A DNA stretch of 12,335 bases, taken from NCBI RefSeq assembly GCF_901873445.1, contig NZ_CABFLN010000039.1, positions 1 to 12,335 on the forward strand. Direction: 5' to 3'. The stretch is from Gemella haemolysans (lineage in GTDB: Bacteria; Bacillota; Bacilli; Staphylococcales; Gemellaceae). Positions 1-7,596 of this stretch are shown piece by piece. Both the position numbers and the translations under genes were made by a program. A model generated the notes under the pieces. The model searched no databases. It had not been told where the DNA came from and was given only the letters and a program-made list of their open reading frames with translations. Numbering within the stretch: position 1 is the stretch's first letter; every line of letters starts with the position of its first letter.

Positions 1-34
1 TTTCTATGTTTTTTTACAAATTTGTATATAATTT

Positions 35-68
35 AATCGGACTGATTTTTCCATCAGTCCGATTTTTT
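35..68 (+). terminator. Rho-independent terminator of an upstream gene outside the window
   Basis: A perfect 12-bp stem (35-46 paired with 53-64, core CGGACTGAT/ATCAGTCCG) with a 6-nt loop is followed by a run of six T (63-68). The T run lies on the plus strand, so it most likely ends a plus-strand gene left of the window. No gene end is visible before it. Confidence 0.85.
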
Positions 69-77
69 GATGAGCCT

Positions 78-105
78 AGACATCTAGTATTGTTACTAGG
101 TGTCT
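78..105. other. Hairpin of unknown role
   Basis: Positions 78-89 pair with 94-105 in a 12-bp stem with one G-U pair and a 4-nt loop (TTGT). Neither side has a clean T run, so it is not a convincing terminator. It sits between the upstream terminator and the integrase-associated repeats. It could be a processing hairpin or part of an old element end, and I cannot choose between these. Confidence 0.4.
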
Positions 106-184
106 TAATTTATAAAAAAGACGGTAAAAACCCGCCCTTAATTCCTTTGATATGTGCTAGATAAATAATAAAAATAATCTTGAG

Positions 185-206
185 TTGACCCACACTTGAC
201 CCACAA
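185..206. repeat. Tandem 11-bp direct repeat, probable integrase arm-type site
   Basis: Two adjacent 11-mers, TTGACCCACAC (185-195) and TTGACCCACAA (196-206), differ only at the last base. The repeat length is about one helical turn. They lie about 200 bp beyond the 3' end of a tyrosine integrase remnant. Paired short direct repeats beside int genes are typical of arm sites bound by the N-terminal domain of tyrosine integrases. Assigning that role here is inference. Confidence 0.5.
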
Positions 207-336
207 ATTGAAATATTTACCAACATTATTGAAAAATTACTAAATATAGAAATGTTGATATATCAATGGTTGGGAAGTACTGGGAATTTATAGAAATTAT
301 CAAATCAAACAGAGAAACTAAATAATAAAGTTAGAG

Positions 337-374
337 AAGCCTTAAAGTATCAACGTTTAAGGCTTTTTATTTTT
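337..374 (+). terminator. Rho-independent terminator
   Basis: A 10-bp stem, AAGCCTTAAA (337-346) with TTTAAGGCTT (356-365), has a 9-nt loop and is followed by TTTTT, A, TTTTT on the plus strand. No plus-strand gene is recognised upstream of it within the window. It may belong to a deleted gene, or to chromosomal sequence next to the attachment site. On the minus strand, downstream of the integrase remnant, the T run is poor. Confidence 0.7.
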
Positions 375-378
375 CCAC

Positions 379-400
379 TTGAATGCCATTTGAATGCCAT
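379..400. repeat. Second tandem 11-bp direct repeat, probable integrase arm-type site
   Basis: TTGAATGCCAT occurs twice without a gap (379-389 and 390-400), ending 4 nt before the integrase stop codon. It shares the leading TTGA and the 11-bp period with the pair at 185-206 but differs elsewhere. Its place immediately beyond the 3' end of an integrase reading frame fits an arm-type site. No binding data can be read from sequence. Confidence 0.5.
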
Positions 401-404
401 ATTT

Positions 405-752
405 TTATAAAGCCATAAATTTAGCGAATTTATCAGCCATATTATCTCGTTGTTTTTCCGTTACGTGAGCATAAACACTCATTGTTGTTTTTAAGTCAGA
501 GTGACCTAATCTTTCTTGTACCTCTTGAATAGTAATACCACTTTCAAAAAGTAAGCTACAATGTGTGTGTCTGAAACCATGTACTTTAATTTCTTTAAAA
601 TCATGCTTTTTACAAATACGTTTTAAATTAGCATTCATGAAATTTAGGTATAAATAAGAGTTTGTAACCTCATCAGTAAAACAAGGTTGTTGTTTCTTTA
701 CTCTTGTCCCTAAAGAGAGGTATAATTCTCCCTTAATACTATTGATACTTGG
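405..752 (-). pseudogene. Tyrosine recombinase (phage/ICE-type integrase), C-terminal remnant
   Basis: The minus-strand frame is open from a stop at 753-755 to the TAA at 405-407, giving about 115 codons. The only ATG (636-638) would give 77 residues, but the recognisable sequence continues upstream of it, so the reading frame has lost its beginning. The visible part is the end of the catalytic domain. It holds the HxxR box (His at 579-581, Arg at 570-572, in HGFRHTH), the second His in LGHSD (501-503) and the nucleophilic Tyr (471-473, in SVYAHVT), followed by the usual FAKF-type tail. The arm-binding domain, the core-binding domain, the first catalytic Arg and the catalytic Lys are all missing; full-length relatives have about 380-400 residues. 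It should be inactive in recombination. It is the remnant of an integrated phage, island or ICE lodged upstream of rplU. Confidence 0.85.
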
Positions 753-761
753 TTATATGGT

Positions 762-856
762 TTGTTTTTTGAAAAAACAATCAAAACATCAATTAGATTG
801 ATATTTTGGTTGTTTTGTCAACAATCTGTGAGGGTCATGAGTTTAAAACTTATGAC
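762..856. repeat. Cluster of inverted repeats with alternative pairings
   Basis: Three dyads lie close together: 762-770/772-780 (TTGTTTTTT type, 1-nt centre); 782-793/797-808, interrupted by one mismatch, with a 3-nt centre; and 834-844/846-856 (GTCATGAGTTT type, one G-U). CAAAACA at 782-788 can also pair with TGTTTTG at 811-817, so two of the structures exclude each other. No gene is visible here. The stretch between the integrase fossil and the rplU promoter may be element junction DNA or binding sites for an unknown protein. Confidence 0.45.
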
Positions 857-866
857 TCCTCTTATC

Positions 867-894
867 AGTTCCAAATTTTGTAGAACTTTTTTTT
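867..894 (+). terminator. Possible weak terminator before the rplU promoter
   Basis: AGTTC (867-871) pairs with GAACT (883-887), with a small inner CAAA/TTTG helix, and eight T follow (887-894). The outer stem has only 5 bp, so this is tentative. No upstream plus-strand gene needs it in the present window. Confidence 0.35.
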
Positions 895-923
895 AAAAAA
901 GTTAAGAAAAGTTATCAATATAG

Positions 924-952
924 TTGACGTTAGGGTATATATGTGTTAGAAT
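924..952 (+). promoter_or_regulatory. Promoter of the rplU-prp-rpmA operon
   Basis: The -35 box TTGACG (924-929) and -10 box TAGAAT (947-952) are separated by exactly 17 bp. A TG at 944-945 makes the -10 extended. Transcription would start near 958-960, at the foot of the first leader hairpin. This is a strong housekeeping-type signal, as expected for ribosomal protein genes. Confidence 0.8.
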
Positions 953-958
953 TGAATT

Positions 959-1060
959 GTTGTGTAGCTCCTAAAATAGCTACTACAACCGCACGTATAA
1001 GGTAAACAAGAGAGTAATCCACCTTATATGGCGAGTCTTAGTAAAAAATATTTAAGGAGG
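959..1060 (+). ncRNA. L21-type ribosomal protein leader
   Basis: The roughly 110-nt untranslated leader of rplU folds into two clear hairpins. The first pairs 959-968 with 979-989 and has one bulged base; it sits at the predicted 5' end. The second pairs 994-1003 with 1021-1030 (CGTATAAGGT/ACCTTATATG), enclosing a 17-nt loop rich in A and G. A short single-stranded segment then leads to the AAGGAGG ribosome binding site (1054-1060). Firmicutes carry a conserved L21 leader element at this place, thought to allow autoregulation by a ribosomal protein. The position and layout agree with it. I could not test the fit to the family's covariance model. Confidence 0.65.
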
Positions 1061-1067
1061 TGCAGAT

Positions 1068-1376
1068 ATGTACGCAGTAATTAAAACAGGTGGGAAACAA
1101 CTACGTGTTGAAGAAGGACAAACAATCTTAGTTGAGAAATTGGCAGCTGAAGTTGATTCTACAGTTACTTTTGACGAAGTAGTATTAGTAGGTGGAGAAA
1201 CAACAAAAGTTGGTGCTCCGTTAGTAGCTGGTGCGACAGTAACAGCTAAAGTAGTTGCTCAAGGTAAAGGTAAAAAAATCACAGTATTTAAATACAAACC
1301 TAAAAAGAACAATCACCGTAAATTAGGTCATCGTCAACCTTTCACTAAATTAGTAGTTGAAAAAATTAACGCTTAA
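1068..1376 (+). CDS. rplU: 50S ribosomal protein L21
   Basis: This 102-residue protein has the full length of bacterial L21, a 23S rRNA-binding protein of the large subunit. It opens with the characteristic [11 protein letters not shown] and carries the late basic segment with [10 protein letters not shown] and LGHRQPFT, which contacts rRNA. The ATG at 1068 lies 7 nt after a perfect AAGGAGG (1054-1060), so the start is secure. It is the first gene of the rplU-prp-rpmA operon. It is driven by the promoter at 924-952 and preceded by a structured leader that probably sets its expression. The stop codon is separated from the prp start by only two bases (TAATCATG), suggesting translational coupling. 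Confidence 0.98.
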   Translation: MYAVIKTGGKQLRVEEGQTILVEKLAAEVDSTVTFDEVVLVGGETTKVGAPLVAGATVTAKVVAQGKGKKITVFKYKPKKNNHRKLGHRQPFTKLVVEKINA

Positions 1377-1378
1377 TC

Positions 1379-1708
1379 ATGATTAAGGTGGAAATCATAA
1401 AAGAAGTTGAGGTTATTAAACAAGTAACAGTTGATGGACATGCCGATTATGCTGAACATGGTTCAGATATAGTTTGTGCAGGTGCTTCTGCTGTAGTATT
1501 TGGTTTAATAAATGCAGTAGATGAACTAGATGAGGATGTGCAGTTCGATATCTCCGCTAGCGAAGATGAAACTGGGCATTTAACGTATAGATCATTAAAA
1601 TCTACAGAAAAAGAGCAACTTCTACTAAATGCAATGTTAATTGCATTAAAAACAATTGAAGAAAATTATTCAGATTATATAACTATTGAAGTAAGAGAGG
1701 TGAAATAG
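1379..1708 (+). CDS. prp: Ribosomal-processing cysteine protease Prp (YsxB family)
   Basis: This 109-residue protein sits between rplU and rpmA, the diagnostic place for Prp. Prp is the cysteine protease that removes the N-terminal extension of L27 in Firmicutes and relatives. The catalytic pair is visible: His21 in the DGHADY motif and Cys33 in DIVCAGASA, the spacing known for the family. The downstream L27 carries the matching cleavage sequence, so enzyme and substrate are encoded side by side. There is no good Shine-Dalgarno before the ATG at 1379. The start follows the rplU stop by two bases, so translation probably depends on ribosomes finishing rplU, which would keep Prp at a level below the ribosomal proteins. 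Confidence 0.95.
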   Translation: MIKVEIIKEVEVIKQVTVDGHADYAEHGSDIVCAGASAVVFGLINAVDELDEDVQFDISASEDETGHLTYRSLKSTEKEQLLLNAMLIALKTIEENYSDYITIEVREVK

Positions 1709-1710
1709 AC

Positions 1711-1995
1711 ATGATGTTACAATTAAATTTACAATTCTTCGCATCTAAAAAAGGGGTAGGTTCTACTAAAAACGGACGTGACTCTGAATCAAAACGTTTA
1801 GGTGCTAAAAGAGCTGACGGTCAGTACGTAACTGCAGGTTCTATCTTATACAGACAACGTGGGACAAAAATTTGGCCAGGAACTAACGTAGGAAAAGGTG
1901 GAGATGATACATTATTCTCACTAGTTGACGGAGTTGTACGTTTCGAAAGATACGGACGTAGCCGTAAAAAAGTTTCTGTTTATCCACAAGCTTAA
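1711..1995 (+). CDS. rpmA: 50S ribosomal protein L27, with cleavable N-terminal extension
   Basis: This 94-residue L27 lies near the peptidyl-transferase centre of the 50S subunit. After the start it has the extension LQLNLQFF followed by [15 protein letters not shown], the mature N-terminus. The QFF/ASKK junction (Phe10-Ala11) is the Prp cleavage site, so the first ten residues are expected to be removed. Later conserved segments include [28 protein letters not shown] and VSVYP. Two adjacent ATG codons (1711 and 1714) are possible starts. The GAGAGG site at about 1694-1700 suits either, and most relatives begin at the position of the second, giving 93 residues. It is the last gene of its operon and is followed by a terminator at 2007. 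Confidence 0.97.
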   Translation: MMLQLNLQFFASKKGVGSTKNGRDSESKRLGAKRADGQYVTAGSILYRQRGTKIWPGTNVGKGGDDTLFSLVDGVVRFERYGRSRKKVSVYPQA

Positions 1996-2006
1996 TAAGC
2001 ATAATA

Positions 2007-2047
2007 AAAAGAGGTATTTACTTTGTGTAGGTACCTCTTTTCTTTTT
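2007..2047 (+). terminator. Terminator of the rplU-prp-rpmA operon
   Basis: AAAAGAGGTA (2007-2016) pairs perfectly with TACCTCTTTT (2032-2041) around a 15-nt loop, followed by CTTTTTG. It begins 12 nt after the rpmA stop. Confidence 0.85.
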
Positions 2048-2137
2048 GTGAAAATATTAATATAGTATCACTTTATTGTTAAGTAATTAATGTAAACAAT
2101 TGTAATAATATTTTAATATTACCATTTTAGATTTTTG

Positions 2138-2166
2138 TTGTACTTTTAAAATTTATATGGTAAAAT
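2138..2166 (+). promoter_or_regulatory. Promoter of the Na/Pi cotransporter gene
   Basis: TTGTAC (2138-2143) and TAAAAT (2161-2166) are 17 bp apart, with a TGG just before the -10 making it extended. The predicted transcription start is near 2173. That argues against translation from the ATG at 2173 and supports the GTG at 2218. Confidence 0.65.
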
Positions 2167-2217
2167 TTACTTGTGTGTTATATGATACACGCAACATATA
2201 CTAGGAGGACAAAAAAA

Positions 2218-3852
2218 GTGTCAGAACTTTGGCAAGAAATATTTTTTTCATTTTTAGGAGGTCTGGGATTATTCCTATTCAGTATTAAGTACATGGGGGA
2301 CGGACTTCAATTAATAGCTGGAGAAAAAATGCGATATGTTTTAGATAAATATACATCCAAACCGCTTATGGCTGTTTTAGCTGGGATTATAGTTACGATA
2401 CTTATTCAGTCAAGTACAGGAACAATTGTAATTACAGTCAGCTTGGTAGGAGCTGGATTATTGAAAACTAAACAAGCAATTGCTATTGTTATGGGGTCTA
2501 ATATTGGGACAACATTAACATCATTTATTATTGGTTTTAATATATCTAAATATGCACTTCCTTTGATATTCTTAGGAGCAGCGTTTTTATTCTTTACTCG
2601 TGCTAAATTAGTAAATAACATAGGTCGTGTAATTTTTGGTTTTGGGGGGATTTTCTATGCCCTTAAAATGATGTCTACAGCTATGGGACCAATGAGAGAT
2701 ATGCCGTGGTTTCAAAATATTTTAATGCACATTAATGATAGTGCGGTAGTAGGGGTAGGAGTAGGTACCTTTTTAACTGTTTTAATTCAATCATCAGCAG
2801 CAACTATCGCCATAGTACAAAATTTATATGCTGATGCGGCTTTAAATTTACACGGAGCGTTACCGGTTATATTTGGAGATAACATTGGAACAGCAATTAC
2901 AACTGCTGTGTTAGCTATGATAGGTAGTAACATTGCAGCAAAACGTGTTGCGGCCTCTCACGTGTTATTTAACGTTATTGGTACGGTAATATGTTTAATA
3001 GCAATAGTGCCTTATGGAGCATTTATTCAGTATCTAGAAACTACGTTAGGTCTAGAACCTAAGATGACAATTGCATCAGCACACGGTACATTTAACATAC
3101 TAAATACAATATTACAATTCCCATTTATTAGTTTATTAGTTGTGATTGTAACTAAGCTTATTCCAGGTGAAGACGAGCAAATCAAATATAGTACACAATA
3201 TCTTGATAAATCACTTATTACAAGTGCACCAGCAGTAGCTTTAGGTCAAGTTCAAAAAGAATTTGTGGAAATGTTAATCTTATCTAAGAAAAGCTTACGT
3301 AATGCTGTAGAGTACTTTATGAATCGTGAAGAACAATTACGTGAAAAAGGTGAGACTTACGAAGATGCGATAAATAATTTTGATGAACAAATGACTGATT
3401 ACCTGACTTTATTATTTAGGGAAAAACTAAGTCCTAAAGAAGGGGTAATAGCTTCAACATTATTAGATGGAACTCGTGATGTAGAAAGAATCGGAGACCA
3501 TGCTAGAGATATCGTATTATCAGTAGATTATCAAATTAGAAAAAAATTGAAATTCTCTGATGGAGCAAAAGAAGAAGTACAAGAAATGTTCGATCTTTGT
3601 AATGATATTATTTTAAAAACTATTAAGTCATTAGAAGAAAACAATATAGCTCTTGCAGGAGCAGCGTTGGCAGCATGTGAAAATATATATGCAATGGAAA
3701 AAGCTGCTCGTAAAAAACATACTCAACGTATGAAAGATGGGGATTGTGAAATTCCAGCAGGAGTTGTTTATATGGACTTAATTCAACACTTTACACGTGT
3801 TTGTGAGCATACAAGAAACATTCTTGAAAAAGAAATTCAAGGTTATATGTAA
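2218..3852 (+). CDS. Na/Pi cotransporter family protein with C-terminal PhoU-like domain
   Basis: From the GTG at 2218 the protein has 544 residues. The start is chosen for AGGAGG at 2203-2208, 9 nt upstream; an in-frame ATG at 2173 falls on the predicted transcription start and adds an uncharacteristic N-terminus. The first 330 residues or so are hydrophobic and hold the duplicated type II Na/Pi cotransporter core. The repeats are QSS at Gln64-Ser66 (QSSTGT) and at Gln191-Ser193 (QSSAAT), each followed by a GxNIGT motif. From about residue 345 to the end lies a charged helical region resembling PhoU, with an RDVERIGDHARD segment. Relatives import phosphate with sodium, and some affect signalling nucleotides. 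The substrate is inferred from family. The gene has its own promoter and is followed by a tiny membrane ORF and a terminator. Confidence 0.9.
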   Translation: MSELWQEIFFSFLGGLGLFLFSIKYMGDGLQLIAGEKMRYVLDKYTSKPLMAVLAGIIVTILIQSSTGTIVITVSLVGAGLLKTKQAIAIVMGSNIGTTLTSFIIGFNISKYALPLIFLGAAFLFFTRAKLVNNIGRVIFGFGGIFYALKMMSTAMGPMRDMPWFQNILMHINDSAVVGVGVGTFLTVLIQSSAATIAIVQNLYADAALNLHGALPVIFGDNIGTAITTAVLAMIGSNIAAKRVAASHVLFNVIGTVICLIAIVPYGAFIQYLETTLGLEPKMTIASAHGTFNILNTILQFPFISLLVVIVTKLIPGEDEQIKYSTQYLDKSLITSAPAVALGQVQKEFVEMLILSKKSLRNAVEYFMNREEQLREKGETYEDAINNFDEQMTDYLTLLFREKLSPKEGVIASTLLDGTRDVERIGDHARDIVLSVDYQIRKKLKFSDGAKEEVQEMFDLCNDIILKTIKSLEENNIALAGAALAACENIYAMEKAARKKHTQRMKDGDCEIPAGVVYMDLIQHFTRVCEHTRNILEKEIQGYM

Positions 3853-3854
3853 TC

Positions 3855-3950
3855 ATGTCTAATAAACAAAAGATACTTATAATTCTATTTATTATTATGT
3901 TATTAATAATATTAGTTTTATATAAATTATTTCAAATACAATTAGGATAA
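3855..3950 (+). CDS. Putative 31-residue single-pass membrane microprotein
   Basis: An ATG two bases after the cotransporter stop (TAATCATG, the same junction as rplU/prp) opens a 31-codon frame ending in TAA at 3948-3950. The product starts MSNKQK, continues as one unbroken hydrophobic stretch of about 16 residues (ILIILFIIMLLIILVL), and ends YKLFQIQLG. The layout is a short basic N-terminus and one transmembrane helix. There is no clear ribosome binding site, so expression would need coupling to the gene before it. It lies before the terminator, hence on the same transcript. I do not recognise a family. It could be a real small membrane partner of the transporter or a chance frame in AT-rich DNA. 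Confidence 0.4.
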   Translation: MSNKQKILIILFIIMLLIILVLYKLFQIQLG

Positions 3951-3957
3951 AAATTAT

Positions 3958-4010
3958 AAACGAAAATGTAGAGAAATCAATGTTATTTCTACTATGTTTT
4001 CGTTTTTTTC
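3958..4010 (+). terminator. Terminator after the Na/Pi cotransporter unit
   Basis: AAACGAAAA (3958-3966) pairs with TTTTCGTTT (3997-4005). An imperfect inner stem includes GAAAT/ATTTC, and a run of seven T begins at 4003. It ends the transcript just before the pnp promoter. Confidence 0.8.
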
Positions 4011-4011
4011 T

Positions 4012-4039
4012 TTGTAAATGCTAGTATTCGTGATATAAT
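4012..4039 (+). promoter_or_regulatory. Promoter of pnp
   Basis: A consensus -10 TATAAT (4034-4039) is preceded by TGA, giving an extended -10. The best -35 is TTGTAA (4012-4017) at 16-bp spacing, overlapping the tail of the preceding terminator. The expected start is near 4046, leaving a leader of about 45 nt without obvious strong structure. Confidence 0.7.
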
Positions 4040-4090
4040 AAGGTAGTCGATTTATATAAAGTTTAAGAAAAATATTGAAAGGAAATAAAC

Positions 4091-6178
4091 ATGTTTCAAG
4101 ATAAAAAAGTTTATACAACGCAATGGGCTGGAAAAACATTAACAGTTGAATTAGGTGAAATGGCTCGCCAAGCTAATGCAGCAGTAGTAGTAAAATACGG
4201 AGATACTGTTGTATTAACAACTGCAGTTGCTTCAAAAGAAGCTAAAGATGTTGATTTCTTCCCACTAACAGTTAACTATGAAGAAAAAATGTATGCAGTA
4301 GGTAAAATACCAGGAGGATTCTTACGTAGAGAAGGGCGTCCAGGCACTGAAGCTACTCTAGCAGCTCGTCTTATCGACAGACCGATTAGACCATTATTTG
4401 AAGATGGATTTAGAAACGAAGTACAAGTTATTTCAACTGTATTATCAGTTGAGTATGATTGTGATCCTGTAATGGCGGCAATGCTAGGAAGCTCACTATC
4501 ATTATCAGTATCAAATATTCCATTCAAAGGACCAATCGCCGGTGTTACTGTAGGATATGTTGATGGAGAATACGTAATTAACCCAACAGTTGAACAAATG
4601 GAACGTTCTACAGTTGACTTAAAAGTAGCTGGAACAATTGATGCAATCAACATGGTTGAAGCAGGTGCAAAAGAAGTATCTGAAGAAATTATGTTAAATG
4701 CAATTATGTTCGGACACGAAGAAATCAAACGCTTAATTGCATTCCAACAACAAATTGTTGATGAAATTGGTCAAGAAAAAATGGCTGTAGAATTAAAAGT
4801 TATTGATGAAACAATCTATAACGAAGTTCTTTCAATGGCATTATCTCAAATGAAAGAAGCTATTGCCATTAAAGATAAACAAGAACGTGATGAAGCTATT
4901 TCAGCTGTTAAAGAAAAAGTTCTTGAAGTATTTGAAGAAAAAGCAACTGATGAAGATGAAATTGATATTGTAAAAGAAGCAAAATTATCACTAGATAAAA
5001 TTGTAAAAGATGAAGTTCGTCGTGAAATTACTGAAGATAAAATCAGACCAGATGGACGTGCTTTAACAGAAATTAGACCATTAGCTTCAAGAGTTGATGT
5101 ATTACCAAGAACGCATGGATCTGCACTATTCACTCGTGGACAAACTCAGTCTTTAGGTGTTGTAACATTAGGTAACTTATCAGATGAACAAATCATTGAT
5201 GATTTAACTCAAGAAGAAAACAAGAGATTTATGTTACACTATAATTTCCCAGCATTCTCAGTTGGTGAAGTTGGATTTAGTCGTGCGCCAGGACGTCGTG
5301 AAATTGGTCACGGTGCATTAGGTGAGCGTGCATTAGCACAAGTAATTCCATCTAAAGAAGATTTCCCATATACAATCCGTATAGTGTCAGAAATTTTAGA
5401 ATCTAATGGATCAAGTTCACAAGCTACAATTTGTTCTGGATCAATGGCTCTTATGGCAGCAGGAGTTCCAATTAAAGCTCAAGTAGCTGGTATTGCAATG
5501 GGATTAGTTAAAAAAGATGAACACTATACTATTTTAACTGATATTCAAGGTATGGAAGATCACCTTGGGGATATGGACTTCAAAGTTGCAGGTACATCTG
5601 AAGGTATTACAGCACTTCAAATGGATATTAAAATTGATGGACTAAGTGAACAAATCTTAAAAGAATCATTAGAACAAGCACGTGTTGGTAGATTACAAAT
5701 TTTAGAGCATATGAACAGTATTATCTCTGAACCTCGTCAAGAAGTTTCTACATTTGCACCGAAAATTAAAATCATTAAAATTAAACCTGAAAAAATTAAA
5801 GATGTTATTGGTTCAGGTGGTAAAGTTATCAATGAAATCATTGAAAAAACTGGTGTTAAAATTGATATCGAACAAAATGGAGATGTATTTATCTCTTCAC
5901 CTGAAATCGAAGGAATTAATAAAGCTATCGAAATTATCGAAAACATCACACGTGAAGCAGAAGTTGGTGAAATCTATCTTGCTGAAGTTAAACGTATTGA
6001 AAAATTTGGTGCATTCGTTGAATTATTCCCAGGAGTAGATGCGTTAGTACATATTTCTAAATTAGCTGAAGAAAGAGTAAATAGAGTTGAAGATGTTGTA
6101 AAAGTTGGAGACACTCTTAAAGTTAAAGTAATTAAAATTGATGAGAAAGGTCGCGTAGACGCAGCAGCTCATTTCTAG
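4091..6178 (+). CDS. pnp: Polyribonucleotide nucleotidyltransferase (PNPase)
   Basis: This 695-residue PNPase is a trimeric 3'-to-5' phosphorolytic exoribonuclease that degrades mRNA with inorganic phosphate. The order is: first RNase PH domain (about 10-140); helical linker (about 240-310); second RNase PH domain from about 320, with [34 protein letters not shown] and the catalytic [10 protein letters not shown] segment (Asp494 and Asp496); KH domain with the GSGG loop at 574-577; and S1 domain from about 620 ([24 protein letters not shown]). The start follows AAAGGA at about 4078. The C-terminus stops at GRVDAAAHF, with no charged tail after the last S1 strand, close to the lower end of Gram-positive lengths. 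The stop codon forms part of the ylbG ribosome binding site. Confidence 0.97.
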   Translation: MFQDKKVYTTQWAGKTLTVELGEMARQANAAVVVKYGDTVVLTTAVASKEAKDVDFFPLTVNYEEKMYAVGKIPGGFLRREGRPGTEATLAARLIDRPIRPLFEDGFRNEVQVISTVLSVEYDCDPVMAAMLGSSLSLSVSNIPFKGPIAGVTVGYVDGEYVINPTVEQMERSTVDLKVAGTIDAINMVEAGAKEVSEEIMLNAIMFGHEEIKRLIAFQQQIVDEIGQEKMAVELKVIDETIYNEVLSMALSQMKEAIAIKDKQERDEAISAVKEKVLEVFEEKATDEDEIDIVKEAKLSLDKIVKDEVRREITEDKIRPDGRALTEIRPLASRVDVLPRTHGSALFTRGQTQSLGVVTLGNLSDEQIIDDLTQEENKRFMLHYNFPAFSVGEVGFSRAPGRREIGHGALGERALAQVIPSKEDFPYTIRIVSEILESNGSSSQATICSGSMALMAAGVPIKAQVAGIAMGLVKKDEHYTILTDIQGMEDHLGDMDFKVAGTSEGITALQMDIKIDGLSEQILKESLEQARVGRLQILEHMNSIISEPRQEVSTFAPKIKIIKIKPEKIKDVIGSGGKVINEIIEKTGVKIDIEQNGDVFISSPEIEGINKAIEIIENITREAEVGEIYLAEVKRIEKFGAFVELFPGVDALVHISKLAEERVNRVEDVVKVGDTLKVKVIKIDEKGRVDAAAHF

Positions 6179-6187
6179 GAGAAACTT

Positions 6188-6454
6188 ATGGAGTTATTTG
6201 AAAAAGAAAGACGTGGAATCTATGTCTATTTTAAAAGTTTTAAAGACTTAAATAAATTAGAAAAATATGGGAACTTTATTTCTTATTCTAAAAGAGGTAG
6301 GTATGCATGCATTTATGTAGATGAAACTAGAATAGAAAGTATTGTTGCAGACCTTAAGAAGAAGAAATTTGTAAAAAAAGTAGAATTATCAGAAATGACA
6401 AATCTACACTTATGTTTTGAGCATTTAGATAGTAATTTACAAACAAAACAATAA
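6188..6454 (+). CDS. ylbG: YlbG family protein (DUF2129)
   Basis: This small cytoplasmic protein of 88 residues matches YlbG of Bacillus in pattern. It has a short N-terminus leading into GIYVYFKSFKDLNKLEKYG, then YSKRGRYACIYVDE and KKFVKKVELSE. Its position directly before rsmD and coaD reproduces the Bacillus ylbG-ylbH-ylbI order. The biochemical role is not established from sequence. The ATG at 6188 is served by AGGAG at 6177-6181, which uses two bases of the pnp stop codon, so it is co-transcribed and probably coupled with pnp. Its acidic, Asn/Gln-rich last 15 residues are not conserved-looking. Confidence 0.85.
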   Translation: MELFEKERRGIYVYFKSFKDLNKLEKYGNFISYSKRGRYACIYVDETRIESIVADLKKKKFVKKVELSEMTNLHLCFEHLDSNLQTKQ

Positions 6455-6460
6455 TATTAT

Positions 6461-6498
6461 AATAAGGGGGAAGTGAAAGCTATATTCTCCCTTATTTT
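6461..6498 (+). terminator. Hairpin, probable partial terminator between ylbG and rsmD
   Basis: AATAAGGGGGAA (6461-6472) pairs with TTCTCCCTTATT (6485-6496), 12 bp with one G-U, around a 12-nt loop. The tract after the stem has few T (TTATTTTAAA), so termination may be incomplete. It begins only 7 nt after the ylbG stop. The downstream rsmD operon may be fed by read-through, or by an undetected promoter at about 6498-6535, which is AT-rich. Confidence 0.6.
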
Positions 6499-6546
6499 AA
6501 AGAAATCATTAATAAGTAATATATTAGATATTTATTGTGAGGAAAC

Positions 6547-7594
<1,048 letters not shown>

Positions 7595-7596
7595 AG

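Noticed and set aside
78..105. Second terminator after the one at 35-68
   Set aside because: The stem is good but neither strand has a T run, so it is listed only as a hairpin.
405..638. A complete 77-residue minus-strand gene starting at the ATG at 636-638
   Set aside because: Recognisable integrase-like sequence continues in frame upstream of this ATG to the stop at 753-755, and 77 residues is far short of any integrase, so it is treated as a truncated gene.
2173..2217. Upstream ATG start for the Na/Pi cotransporter
   Set aside because: It coincides with the predicted transcription start, has no ribosome binding site, and the GTG at 2218 has AGGAGG at ideal spacing and begins the conserved sequence.
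4276..5949. Several open frames antisense to pnp and one plus-strand frame at 5754-6038
   Set aside because: They lie wholly within pnp, have skewed low-complexity translations (Ser/Ile-rich or Lys/Leu-rich), no ribosome binding sites and no recognisable motifs. They are by-products of pnp codon use.
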